A stretch of 40,838 bases of DNA from Nonomuraea deserti (GCF_004348685.1 NZ_SMKO01000079.1:1-40838), one strand, 5' to 3'; shown: positions 24,356 through 33,478, numbered from the stretch's first letter. Translations and numbers: made by a program. The notes: generated by a model not told the origin, from the letters alone.

Positions 24356-27300
24356 CAGCCCGCCGCGACCTCATCCAGACAGCGCGAACCGCCCGCCAGG
24401 CAGGGCTGCGGCGGACGACGGAGATCGCCGCCGAGCTCGCCGCGATACCGGGCTGGCTCCTGGTCGGCGACCCATCCCGGCTGACAGACCCCGAACACCG
24501 AGCGATGGCCGAGCATGCGACCGCGCTGTCGGCCGACCTCGACGCCGCCCACCGAGGGGTCCTGGCGCTCGATGCGGAACTCGACGCCCTGGACAGCCCG
24601 CTGCCCGAGAACATTTACCTCTTCCTGGAGTGGTCGAACTGGCTCGCCACCGTGCCGGACTCCGGGACACTGCTGGCCCAGTTGCATCCCGACCCTCGGC
24701 GGCTCTTCCTGGGCGCGGAGCCGCGAATGACGGCCGCGACCGCGCAGCGCATCGTGGAGACCGTCGCGGCCAACGGAGGCCAGGTCGGTGGCGGTTCGGC
24801 GTTCGTCGACGCCGCCAGGCTCTCCGACGACGACGTCTTCGATCTCGACCACACCGCGCGGATCCGGCTCGACCCCGTGGACGCCGACCAGTCCATCGGA
24901 GTGCTCCTGCCGGTTCGGCTGGAAACGCGGTTCAGCCCGCGCGACAACGAGGACGACCCGTGGAAGCTGCGCGTACGGGTGCATCCCGATCCCATTGCGC
25001 TCGCCGCCCCGCCACCGACCACCACCGCGGCGGAGGCGGAACTGGTCGCTGAATGCTGGAGCCGATGTGACGGCGACCTGAGCACCGAATCGGGAGAAGC
25101 CGCCTTCCGCGCACTGGCCGGAGCGGTCGGGGGCGGCCGGGCCGCCTACCTGCTGCGGACCGTGCCGGTGGTGCCGGATGGCACCACCTTCGTCCCCTGG
25201 GGCGCGCACCGCGAGCAGGGCATCCCCGCCGTCGCCTACCACGCCGCACTCCCGGAGGTGCTGCAGCTCTGGGGCAGGACGGACGGTACGTTGCGGCTCC
25301 TCGGGGAACTACGCCCCGATCACGCCCGCATCGCCCAGCAGGCCGACTTCGACTCCGCCCTGCGCAGCCTTGAGCACGACAGAATGCCCGAGCTGTGGTG
25401 GAACTCCTATCGGGCCGCCCACGAGGTCGGCTTGGCCATCGAGGTGGTCCTGCCCGATGGGCCACACCTGGAGGCGCTTCTCGTCACAGGGCTCGGCCAC
25501 GACGATCCCCAAGGCGCCTTCGCGGCGCGGGCCGGCCGAGGAGCGCTCGGGGTCGTCGAACCGATGAGCCCGACCAACACCGTGGGCGGAACGCCCGCCG
25601 CGGACCTCGGCCGGGACACGGCGACGTGGCTCGCGACCGCGCGCGCGACCGGCAGCGGCACGGCGAACGGGCTCGCCTTCTGGCTCACCGGCCGGCCGCT
25701 GCTCGACGGGGTCCCCTCCGCCGACATCTCCCTGCTCACGGCGGTGTCACCGTTGGTGACCGCGCTCTGGCCGGTGCTCTGGCAACGCTGGCTCAAGGAC
25801 GTGGTGGGCGTACCGCACGAGGTGGTCGCGATGGGCGACTGGGCCGGCCGGCTTCTCACCCCACTCGGTCCCTTCCCCGCCGTGCGCGTGGGTGACCTGC
25901 CTTACGGTGTTCTGCCGACGACGGACCTATCCGCGTGGAGGGCTGCAACGGGGGACCCGCCGTGGGAAGCCCCGCTCGTCACCGTGCTCAAGGCCGCGCT
26001 GCCGAGCTGGGCCCAGGGTGCAGCCGAAGGAGGCACTGCGGCGGGCGCCGACGCCGCACGACTGCTGAACATCCTGGGCCGAGTCCCCACCAGCCGCGCC
26101 TCCGGCTCACGGATGTTGCTGCCACTCGAGGTCCACGCCCTGCTCCGCGATCTGGCCACGGGCGAACACCCGCAGGCCGTTCTGGACCTCTGGCGGCAGA
26201 ACGCGACGGACGTGCTGAATCTCTCCGCCGCTCTCGGTGCTCCTGATCCGCTCCGCCGCTACCAGGCGTACGGCTACGTGCAAGCAGCACCCACGGCCAC
26301 GGGCCACGTGCGCGAGATCTTGCACGGCTACCTGGGCATGCACTGGGAGGAACTGGCGTTCACCGAGCAAGAGAGCGAACACCCGCTGCTCGTCCGGCTG
26401 GTGCGCCAGTCACTGCTGCTCACCCAGGCCGAGGTCGCCCGCCTCGACCCCGATCGCTGGCCGCACTGGACCTCACCGTACGTGCTCCCTGTCAACGAGG
26501 CCGAGCAACTGGCTCACGACGCCGGCAGAGGCGGCTACGTCACTGACCTACCCGACTACGCTCTTGACCTGCTCGGCGAGCAATACCCGCCCGACCCCCG
26601 GGTGGCGGCGATCACCCGCCAGTTCCTCGACGTCAGACAGGCCGTGGAACTGCTGGCCGAACTCGGGGACGAATGGGTCGAGGGCGGGCGGCTGGCTCCG
26701 ACCGTGGCCACCGTTCTGGACTCCGCGAGCCACCGGATCGACCCGTGGGCCACCGCACCGGCCAGCCGGCGGTTGCGCCGGCTGGCCGCCCGGGGCGTGC
26801 CGCGTCGCCTCGGCGCCTATGGCTGGGTGGACGACCTGAGCCCCGCCGACGATCCCACTCCGCCCACCCGAGCCGGGCTGCTGCACACGCCCGGACACAG
26901 CCAGGCTCTGGCCGCCGCCGTGCTGCGCGACCACGCGGTGCACGACGACGACGCGCGCTGGCAGATCACCGCCCGCTCCGATCAGGTGCGCCTGGCCGCC
27001 CGGCTCGGCGCGGATGTCCGGCTGGGCGTGCATCCCAGCGAGGCGGTCGGTCGCGAGATCGAACGCCGTGCTGGAGACCCGGCCCTGGTACTCGATCTGC
27101 GCCGGCGCTTTCCCGCGCGTCCGGAACAGGCCGGGCGCCGGGTCTGCGACGGGCTCAGAGTGCTCGATGCGGCCTCGGGAGACCTGCCCGCCGGACTGGG
27201 CCCGCTGGACGACCTGCGTGGCGTGCTGGACACGTACGGGGATCTGCTGGTCGCCGATGCCGTGCACGATGTGGTGTCCGGACGCGCAGCGCAGGCACAG

Positions 27301-28509
27301 GAGTCGATGGAGGCCGCGGCGGGGCTCGGTGCCCCGCCGGAGCTGCGGCTGCTGCGTACCCAGCGTCGAGGGGCGTCGGTGCGCACCACGGTGCTCATCG
27401 CGCTGCCGTTCCCGGGCGCGACCGATCCCCAATCTCCCATGGAGATCGCCGACCCGGCGCTGGCGGCTCTGCTTCGCGACGAGGCCGGTTCCGCCACGGA
27501 GTGGACCTGGACGCGTGACGGCACATCGGTCACACTCGCGGACCTCGCCCTCGACGTTCCCGACACCGTTCTCATCCCCCGGGACCGGCTGCACGAACTC
27601 GTCGCGAACGTACTCGGCGGGCCCGCCACAGGCGGCACGGCACCCGACCGGCACGCGGTCGCCGACCGGCTCTGCTCGCTGCTCGAAGCCCAGCACGGCC
27701 TGCCCGGCCTGCTCGGAGCCACGGGCGAGGACGAGCTACGCACCCGGCTCGGCACGCTCAGGACAGCTGCCGCCGACGTGCTGACCGCGCTCGTAGCCGA
27801 CCCACCCCAGACAGGAACCGCGGCGCGCTGGGGACTGCCGGCCGACCCGGAGCAGGCCGGACAGCTCCTGACCCTGCGGCTGGAGCAGGCCGGCGATCCG
27901 GCCGACGACGCCACAGCGGACGCGGCCGCGCTCAGCGAGCGGATTCGAGTCCTTCTCGCCCCGGTCACCGGACTGCCGCTCATCTGCAAGGGCACGCTGC
28001 CGGCGACGGTCATCACTCCCGCGCTCGACCGCGACTGGCTCGAGGTGGTGGCCGCCGTACGGCCGGCCCTGGCCCGGCTGGAGGCCCACCAACTGCTGCA
28101 TCCGTGGCCGGGAGCAGTCGACGACCCCGCCCGGCTGTGGACGAAGCCGGAGCAGGGTGAGCATCGTCTGGTCATTTACGGTCCCGGGTTGCAGTCCGAC
28201 GATCCGGTGGCCATCGCCCTGCTCGACGACTGGGCCGAGACGGTGCCGAGCGATCAGCACACGACGTTCGCCGCCTTCGGGTTCGACGCGCCGCGGGCCC
28301 GCGCACCACAGGCGGTGCTGCTCGCCGTCCCCTCGGACGAGCAGGTGCCGCTCGCCCCGGACGCCCTACCCGGCATCGTCCTCGCCACCCGCGAGCTCGC
28401 TCGAGCCAGGATGGCTCACCCGGACCAGCTCGACGCCTGGTCGATGGCCGTACCCACGTCAATGATCCTGGCCGCCGGCCCCGCCGGCGCCGACCTTGTG
28501 GAGCCATGA
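24352..28509 (+). CDS. Very large uncharacterised protein, DUF6603-operon gene 3
   Basis: 1385 aa from ATG 24352 (ATGA overlap with the previous stop). The start is helical (residues 1-100, possibly coiled coil). SIGVLLPVRLETRFSPRDN (181-199) and KLRVRVHPDPIAL follow, a segment I have seen repeated in large unnamed proteins of similar operons. Long Ala/Leu/Arg-rich alpha-helical stretches make up most of the middle. Later recognisable blocks are LPYGVLPTTDLSAWR, REILHGYLGMHWEELAF, YVLPVNEAEQLAH, LRVLDAASGDLPAGL and SVRTTVLIALPFPGATDP. There are no signal peptides, transmembrane helices, ATP-binding loops or nuclease motifs. Size and lack of motifs suggest a structural or scaffold role, which is inference only. 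Confidence 0.75.
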   Translation: MTARRDLIQTARTARQAGLRRTTEIAAELAAIPGWLLVGDPSRLTDPEHRAMAEHATALSADLDAAHRGVLALDAELDALDSPLPENIYLFLEWSNWLATVPDSGTLLAQLHPDPRRLFLGAEPRMTAATAQRIVETVAANGGQVGGGSAFVDAARLSDDDVFDLDHTARIRLDPVDADQSIGVLLPVRLETRFSPRDNEDDPWKLRVRVHPDPIALAAPPPTTTAAEAELVAECWSRCDGDLSTESGEAAFRALAGAVGGGRAAYLLRTVPVVPDGTTFVPWGAHREQGIPAVAYHAALPEVLQLWGRTDGTLRLLGELRPDHARIAQQADFDSALRSLEHDRMPELWWNSYRAAHEVGLAIEVVLPDGPHLEALLVTGLGHDDPQGAFAARAGRGALGVVEPMSPTNTVGGTPAADLGRDTATWLATARATGSGTANGLAFWLTGRPLLDGVPSADISLLTAVSPLVTALWPVLWQRWLKDVVGVPHEVVAMGDWAGRLLTPLGPFPAVRVGDLPYGVLPTTDLSAWRAATGDPPWEAPLVTVLKAALPSWAQGAAEGGTAAGADAARLLNILGRVPTSRASGSRMLLPLEVHALLRDLATGEHPQAVLDLWRQNATDVLNLSAALGAPDPLRRYQAYGYVQAAPTATGHVREILHGYLGMHWEELAFTEQESEHPLLVRLVRQSLLLTQAEVARLDPDRWPHWTSPYVLPVNEAEQLAHDAGRGGYVTDLPDYALDLLGEQYPPDPRVAAITRQFLDVRQAVELLAELGDEWVEGGRLAPTVATVLDSASHRIDPWATAPASRRLRRLAARGVPRRLGAYGWVDDLSPADDPTPPTRAGLLHTPGHSQALAAAVLRDHAVHDDDARWQITARSDQVRLAARLGADVRLGVHPSEAVGREIERRAGDPALVLDLRRRFPARPEQAGRRVCDGLRVLDAASGDLPAGLGPLDDLRGVLDTYGDLLVADAVHDVVSGRAAQAQESMEAAAGLGAPPELRLLRTQRRGASVRTTVLIALPFPGATDPQSPMEIADPALAALLRDEAGSATEWTWTRDGTSVTLADLALDVPDTVLIPRDRLHELVANVLGGPATGGTAPDRHAVADRLCSLLEAQHGLPGLLGATGEDELRTRLGTLRTAAADVLTALVADPPQTGTAARWGLPADPEQAGQLLTLRLEQAGDPADDATADAAALSERIRVLLAPVTGLPLICKGTLPATVITPALDRDWLEVVAAVRPALARLEAHQLLHPWPGAVDDPARLWTKPEQGEHRLVIYGPGLQSDDPVAIALLDDWAETVPSDQHTTFAAFGFDAPRARAPQAVLLAVPSDEQVPLAPDALPGIVLATRELARARMAHPDQLDAWSMAVPTSMILAAGPAGADLVEP

Positions 28510-29999
28510 TGACCTGGGAATATTACCGCCGCATCGAACCCATGCCGCCTTACACCGATCTCCAGCGTGGTTTCTCCGCCGAGCTCGCCGACCCCCTCTG
28601 GATGCTTGGCCGGCAGTGGCAGGTGGGCGAGCACGCCGGCGAGGACGCTTCGGCCCCCGTGCTGGTCGAGGCGCCGGTGGCGCACACGCCGCTGGAGCCG
28701 GTGGCCGGGCTGGATCCCACCGTCGTTCCCGCCGAGGCGTTGCTGGAGGGGGCTGCCGAGGATTGGTGGACCATCGGGCGGCGCATCCGGATCGGCCGCG
28801 CCTTCGCCGACACCTTGTCACCGCAGCAACGGGCTGAGGCCGCCTTCACCACGCTGCCCGAGCCGTACGGCGACGCTTTCGCCGACGAAGTGGACGGGCT
28901 CAAGCTGGCACGCGTCGGTCTTGTGGACAGAACGCATCCCGCGCTGACAGGGCTGGATGACCGGCCGGACTTCTGGCAGCCGACGACACTCACCTACGAG
29001 TGCCAGGTGCCAGTTGGCGGAACGACACTCCACGTCCGGGCGCACGATGGCGGAGACGTCGACTGGTACACCGCGGACGCCGAAGCGCCCCTGCCGGCTC
29101 CCGCGTTCCAGACTCGCCAGGTGGTGCCGCAGCGGCTGCAGTATCCAGGCGCGCCCGGTCCCCGGTGGTGGCAGATCGAGGACGGCACGGTCGACATCGG
29201 CGGCTTCCCGCCGGACCGCGCCCACTTGGCGACCGCACTGCTCCTGGAACTGGTCTGCGACCACGCCAACGACTGGTTCACCTTCCCTGTCCCCGCCCCG
29301 CGCATCGAGCCCGGGGATGAAGGGCGTCCCACGTCCGGCGTCGTGGTCGGGCTCGGTGACGTACGGGTGAAGGACACCTTCGACGACTGGTGGGATCTGA
29401 ACATTCCGCCGGGCGACTCCGATCCACCTGCCCAGGCGGACGAGGCCCCGGGTCCATGGTCACTGTTCCGGACGTCCGGACTCGACCGCTCGTCGCTGGT
29501 CGTGTGGCCGACGGCGGCAACGCCACTGACCGGACCGGCGCTCGACGACGTCCTGCTCGGGGTGGATGAAGACGCCAATCTGCTGTGGGCGGTGGAACTA
29601 CGCGCGGACGGCATCGATCGTGCGTTGTCCGCCGACAGCGCAGCGGCCCTGGAGGAGACCCGCCGTACCGGCACGCGCAGGTTCACCTGGCTTGCCTCTA
29701 CCACCCTGCCGGAGCACTGGCATCCTTACCGGATCGAGCATGGCTCATCCAGGATGTTCGTACAGGGGCTGGTGGCAGGCCGGGCCGCTGCCCAGTCCGA
29801 GTTGCTCGGGGCGGGCAACGGCCACGTCCTGGCGGCCTCCGCCGTGCCGAACCAGGGCATGCGGCTGGAGCGTCGGTACGCGCTGGCGCGTGCCACGGAT
29901 GGCAAGCCAGTGTTGTGGCGCCAGCGACGACGGCTTCCGCTGCTGGCCGGCCCCGTATCCCATCTACGGTTCGATCTGCTACGAGAGAGCTCGCCGTGA
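28506..29999 (+). CDS. Uncharacterised protein, DUF6603-operon gene 4
   Basis: About 496 aa; ATG at 28506 and at 28509 both overlap the previous stop. The N-terminal block ADPLWMLGRQWQVGEHAGED (28-47) is the most conserved feature and recurs in unnamed proteins next to DUF6603 genes. Other blocks are DDRPDFWQPTTLTYECQVPV, LLLELVCDHANDWFTFPVP (about 242-260) and GDVRVKDTFDDWWDLNIP, and the end reads PVSHLRFDLLRESSP. Aromatic-rich beta strands predominate. No signal peptide, membrane helix or catalytic signature is visible. It closes the overlapping set; the next gene is 130 bp away with its own ribosome site. Function unknown. Confidence 0.75.
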   Translation: MMTWEYYRRIEPMPPYTDLQRGFSAELADPLWMLGRQWQVGEHAGEDASAPVLVEAPVAHTPLEPVAGLDPTVVPAEALLEGAAEDWWTIGRRIRIGRAFADTLSPQQRAEAAFTTLPEPYGDAFADEVDGLKLARVGLVDRTHPALTGLDDRPDFWQPTTLTYECQVPVGGTTLHVRAHDGGDVDWYTADAEAPLPAPAFQTRQVVPQRLQYPGAPGPRWWQIEDGTVDIGGFPPDRAHLATALLLELVCDHANDWFTFPVPAPRIEPGDEGRPTSGVVVGLGDVRVKDTFDDWWDLNIPPGDSDPPAQADEAPGPWSLFRTSGLDRSSLVVWPTAATPLTGPALDDVLLGVDEDANLLWAVELRADGIDRALSADSAAALEETRRTGTRRFTWLASTTLPEHWHPYRIEHGSSRMFVQGLVAGRAAAQSELLGAGNGHVLAASAVPNQGMRLERRYALARATDGKPVLWRQRRRLPLLAGPVSHLRFDLLRESSP

Positions 30000-30129
30000 T
30001 GGCACTGGTCCTGAGGGCCGGACGCGGTGGCCCATCGCAAGCCGGTCCACAGCGTCATGCTGCGATGTGTCGTCGCGCATCGAAGGTGCTACATCCCTTA
30101 ATCACCCCACATCCAGGAGGGAGACGAGA

Positions 30130-31086
30130 ATGGGAATCACAGTCGGAGATCTCGGCGACGGAGTGACGGCCTCGCAGGGATTCATCCAGATCCTCAATGA
30201 ACTGTCGGGGAGCTTCGAGAGTCGATCCGCGATTCTCCAGATCGATAACCACACGAAAATGACTCTGGCCTTCTGGGCGCAGAAAGACGTGCACGGCGGA
30301 TGTCACGAGCTTCCGCCTGACAAGATCCCTCCTGGTCATTCTGGGGTGTTCAGCGCCCAGAGCATCGGCCTCGCAACAGGTGTCCAGGGCACCGTGAGCT
30401 ACCTGGGCTCCGGATTCAGCTTCACCGCCGGATGGGACGTTCCCTTCCTCGGATCCAACAGTGCCGGGGCCCGCATCGACGGGGAAATGGGAGCGCGATA
30501 CTCAAAGTTCTCCATCAACGGCGTAGGCAATCAGCGGGTCCATATGAGATACGACCTGAAGGCCGATGTACTGGACTACGCGGAGATCGACGCGAAGTAC
30601 CACGCGCTGGCCGCGGAAACGCTGTCGCTCGGCGGCCCGACCAGCCCGGAGATGTTCAATACGGATAACGTCGGAAAACGCCGGGAGTACGAGTACGGAG
30701 TTATTTATTGGAGTCCCAGCACCACCGCCCATGAGGTGCACGGTGCCATCCTGCACAAGTGGACAGAACTGGGGCGGGAGAAGTACGGCTATCCGGTCAG
30801 TGACGAGCTGCCCGCCCCCGACGGGGGCGCCGTCAGCCACTTCCAAAGAATGATCGACCGTCAGATATTCCGAGGGTCGATCTACTGGTCGCCGCCAACC
30901 GGCGCCCACGAGGTGCAGGGTCTCATCCGGGATGCCTGGTGGCAGCGCGGAGGACCAGGGGGACTGCTCGGCTATCCCATCGCCGACGAGGAGCCTTGGC
31001 CGGGGATGGGCAGACTGAGCCGATTCCAGAACGGGTCGATCTCCTGGAAAGCGGATGATGGAACGATCACCGTCATAGGCCCTTGA
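30130..31086 (+). CDS. Aegerolysin-like domain plus LGFP repeats
   Basis: 318 aa from ATG 30130, with AGGAGGG upstream. Residues 31-118 resemble aegerolysins (small beta-sandwich membrane-binding or pore-forming partners): SRSAILQIDNHTKMTLAFW, then LPPDKIPPGHSGVFSAQS, TGVQGTVSYLGSGFSFTAGW and DVPFLGSNS, i.e. the GT.GTV.Y......WD.PF.GSN pattern. Residues 150-318 contain about three LGFP repeats (cell-wall-associated units): IDAKYHALAAETLSLGGPTS, VIYWSPSTTAHEVHGAI, KYGYPVSDELPAPDGG, SIYWSPPTGAHEVQGLI, GLLGYPIADEE. The combination suggests a protein that contacts lipid and cell envelope. No signal peptide is visible, although LGFP proteins are normally exported. Position directly after the DUF6603 operon suggests it is a partner or cargo. 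Confidence 0.7.
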   Translation: MGITVGDLGDGVTASQGFIQILNELSGSFESRSAILQIDNHTKMTLAFWAQKDVHGGCHELPPDKIPPGHSGVFSAQSIGLATGVQGTVSYLGSGFSFTAGWDVPFLGSNSAGARIDGEMGARYSKFSINGVGNQRVHMRYDLKADVLDYAEIDAKYHALAAETLSLGGPTSPEMFNTDNVGKRREYEYGVIYWSPSTTAHEVHGAILHKWTELGREKYGYPVSDELPAPDGGAVSHFQRMIDRQIFRGSIYWSPPTGAHEVQGLIRDAWWQRGGPGGLLGYPIADEEPWPGMGRLSRFQNGSISWKADDGTITVIGP

Positions 31087-31128
31087 TCTCGCCGTGTGTC
31101 ACAAACGGCACCTGGGGCGCGCACGGGG

Positions 31129-31194
31129 GACGCGCAGACGGTGCTGAACGTGGTGGCCGGTACCGGCTCCTACGAGCCTGCTGATCGCGCGTGA
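31129..31194 (+). pseudogene. Methyltransferase motif I fragment
   Basis: A 21-codon stretch DAQTVLNVVAGTGSYEPADR ends in TGA. It is nearly the same as DARTVLNVGAGTGSYEPADR in the MerR-methyltransferase fusion, and the DNA at 31126-31189 matches 4301-4364 (inverted) at most positions. The homology does not extend far on either side. It is a small duplicated or leftover piece of a paralogous gene. Bases 31195-31410 show nothing I can assign. Confidence 0.6.
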
Positions 31195-31410
31195 GAGCGG
31201 TAAGGTACGAAGCCGTTCGATCTCGGCCGGATCGTGGCGGTCGCGTCCGGCAACGATGTCCGATCATCGGCTTGACCTGTGCGTGAATGCCCAGGCGTAT
31301 CGCAGCATCGCCATCCATGTGCGCACGCCCGCCACGCCGGCGCTGGATGGCGGTCGCTACCGGCGGCGCTACGCGAGGGCCGCCTGCGGCGCTGGCCGAT
31401 GTCCGCCCGG

Positions 31411-31530
31411 CTGGAGGGCCGGCAGGTGGAAGGGGCCGACGGCAGTGGTCGCGAACAGGTCGATGCGGTGCTGCTGGCCACCGGTTACTGGCCGATTCGC
31501 CCTACCTACAGGGGCCTGGGCGCCCGAGTG
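31411..31530 (+). pseudogene. Flavin monooxygenase / NAD(P)-flavoprotein fragment
   Basis: The frame LEGRQVEGADGSGREQVDAV, LLATGYWP resembles the ATGY-containing strand of FAD/NADP-dependent monooxygenases and related oxidoreductases. The next residues (SPYLQG, then GLGA) appear only if the frame shifts, as expected for decay of a PYLxGLGA segment. No N-terminal GxGxxG or remainder of the enzyme is present. Confidence 0.5.
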
Positions 31531-31559
31531 AAGGTGGTGGCGGCCGGCCGACGGGGGAG

Positions 31560-31745
31560 CCTGGGGGGATCAACCCGGTCTCGTAGGCGAGAACGACCGC
31601 CTGCACCCGATCCCTGAGGCCGAGCTTGGACAGGATGCGCGCGACATGAGTCTTCACCGTCGTCGGGCTGAGGCTCAGCCGGTCAGTGAGCTCGGCGTTG
31701 CTCAGCCCGGTGGCGAGGAGGCGCAGCACCTCCAGTTCCGCGCAC
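31560..31745 (-). pseudogene. LuxR-type DNA-binding domain fragment
   Basis: A minus-strand frame reads ELEVLRLLATGLSNAELTDR, LSLSPTTVKTHVARILSKLG, LRDRVQAVVLAYETGLIPPG, a complete LuxR/NarL HTH. Upstream no receiver domain is present; the frame turns into unrelated sequence (about 31745-31890). The open frame reaches 31502 because the normal stop after the final helix is missing. This is the tail of a two-component response regulator, cut at both ends. Confidence 0.65.
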
Positions 31746-31890
31746 CGGGCGGGCGTGCTGCTCCAGCACGAAACCGCCCTCGGGGTGGCGTAGACGGTGC
31801 GGGTGTCGGTGCGCACGGAGCCGACCTCGACCCGCACCCCCGACCGCAGCCGGTGGGTGAACATCGGCACGTCCGCCCGTGCCCCGATCC
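31746..31890 (-). pseudogene. Fragment resembling an N-terminal segment of large secreted actinomycete proteins
   Basis: Minus-strand pieces VPMFTHRLRSGVRVEVGSVR, TDTRTVYATP and (next frame) EGGFVLEQHARPVR resemble the phrase (R.E..T....ANPDGTF.LE....PVR) seen near the start of large secreted RHS/LamG-type proteins. They join directly onto the LuxR fragment. One frameshift is needed. The identification is from memory and weak. Bases 31891-32087 show only the upstream region of the acyltransferase. Confidence 0.25.
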
Positions 31891-32087
31891 TCACCCCGCA
31901 CAGTGGGGACCACCTCCTACGTCCTGGCGTCAACCTGCTGCGGTATTTGGGGCCGATTCCGCTGTACTGATGACCTACGGCTGCCTACTGAGGTGAGAAC
32001 CGCAGGTCAGGGGGACGGGATCAACATTGCCTCCGCTCCGGTGGCGAAGTGTCGCACGATGATCCATGGTGGGCGAGGGTTGCAGTC

Positions 32088-33478
32088 ATGCGGGGGTTGG
32101 CGGCGATGGTGCGTGACCTGGCGGCGCGCACGCCGGAAAGTCGCGACCGCAGCGTCGACATGTGGCGCGCGCTGGCCATCTGCCTGGTGGTATTCGGGCA
32201 CTGGTTCGTCGTCGCCGTGACCTACCGGGACGGCCGGCTGTCCGGGTACAACGCGCTGGACGTCCTGAGCTGGATGGACCCGGTCACCTGGCTGTTCCAG
32301 GTGATGCCGATCTTCTTCCTGGTCGGTGGCTACGCCGGCAGCGCCTCGATGGCATCGCACCGCGCCTCCGGAGGCGACGGCATCGGCTGGGTGCTGAGGC
32401 GGACCGACCGGCTGCTCCGGCCGACGACTGCGCTGTTCGTGGTGCTGCCGCTGGTATCGGTGGCCGCGGTGGCAGCCGGGGTGAACAGCGAGTTGCTCGG
32501 CCACGCGGCGTGGCTTGCCTCCATCCCGCTGTGGTTCCTGCTGGCCTACCTCGTCCTGGTGGTGCTCACGCCGTGGCTGCACGCGCTGCACCGCCGCGCG
32601 GGGCTTGCCGCCCCGCTGGCGATGGTGGTCATCGTCGCCGTCGCCGACCTGCTGCGGAGGGGCCTGCACGTGCCGGTCGTCGGTCAGAGCACCTACCTGT
32701 TCGCCTGGATGGCGCATCGCCGGCCTCGGACGGCCGGCCGCCTGTCGGCAGCCACATCTACCAGCTCGGCTTCTGCTGGCGGGACGGGCTCCTGCGGCTG
32801 AGCCGCGGCAAGGCACTCGCGGTCGTGGCCGGCGGCCTGGTCGCCCTGATCGGACTGACCGTGGTGGGCCCGTACCCGGTCGGCATGGTGGGGTACAACA
32901 CGGCTCCGCCGACCCTGGCACTGATGGCGCTCGCCGCCACGCGGACCGGACTGGTCCTGGCCCTTGCGCCCGCGGCCAACCGATGGCTTCGCCGGACCGG
33001 CCCGTGGAGTGCGGTGATCGCGGTCAACCTGACCGTGTTCCTCTGGCATATGGGAGCGGCGGCGGTCGCGGCCGCTCTGCTGTTCCCGACCGGTGTACTG
33101 CCGCAGCCCCCGCTGCACTCCACGACGTGGCTGCTGTGGCGAGTGCCGTGGACAGCGGCTTGTGCCCTCGTCCTCGTCGTCCTGGTCGCCCTCTTCGCGC
33201 GAATCGAACTGCGCCGGTCGGCGCCGCGTTCCGCCGAGCGCGGTCCGTGGCGCGATGGTGCGACTGTGCTCGGCTTGGCCGCCGTGCTGGCCGGGCTGCT
33301 CTTCGTCGCCGTTTCCGGCCCCGGCTACCACGGGCCGACCGGGCTCCCATGGGCCGGGGTGCTCTCGTACCTGTGCGGCGCTGCTGTGCTGCGCGTGGCA
33401 CGAACCCGGCCTGTCCTGCCGGGCTCCGGCCGCCTATCGCCGCGGAGCACCCCGGACAGTCAAGTGTGCGCCTGGTGA
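32088..33478 (+). pseudogene. Acyltransferase-3-type membrane protein, frameshifted
   Basis: From ATG 32088 the frame gives MRGLAAMVRDLAARTPESRD, RSVDMWRALAICLVVFGHW (first membrane segment with the conserved H), VMPIFFLVGGYAGSASMAS, DRLLRPTTALFVVLPLVSV, PLWFLLAYLVLVVL and ends its good region at TYLFAWMA (32714). The protein resumes in another frame at IYQLGFCWRDGLLRLSRGK (from about 32756) and continues through NLTVFLWHMGAAAVAAALL to TGA 33478. About 40 extra bases separate the halves and include a perfect GCCGGCC/GGCCGGC hairpin. The paralogue at 35.4-36.5 kb runs straight through this point (LFCHQLGYAW). A C-terminal extension beyond the family follows. Members O-acylate sugars, lipids or antibiotics in the membrane; this copy is probably split or dead. 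Confidence 0.75.

Noticed and set aside
29999..30166. A 55-codon frame overlapping the end of operon gene 4 as TGATG
   Set aside because: The translation is Arg/Ser/His-rich and overlaps the well-supported ribosome site and start of the next gene.
19647..31086. Reading the large operon as a contractile injection system (eCIS)
   Set aside because: No sheath, tube, baseplate spike or AAA+ ATPase gene is visible; only DUF6603 and unnamed companions are present. It remains only a distant possibility.
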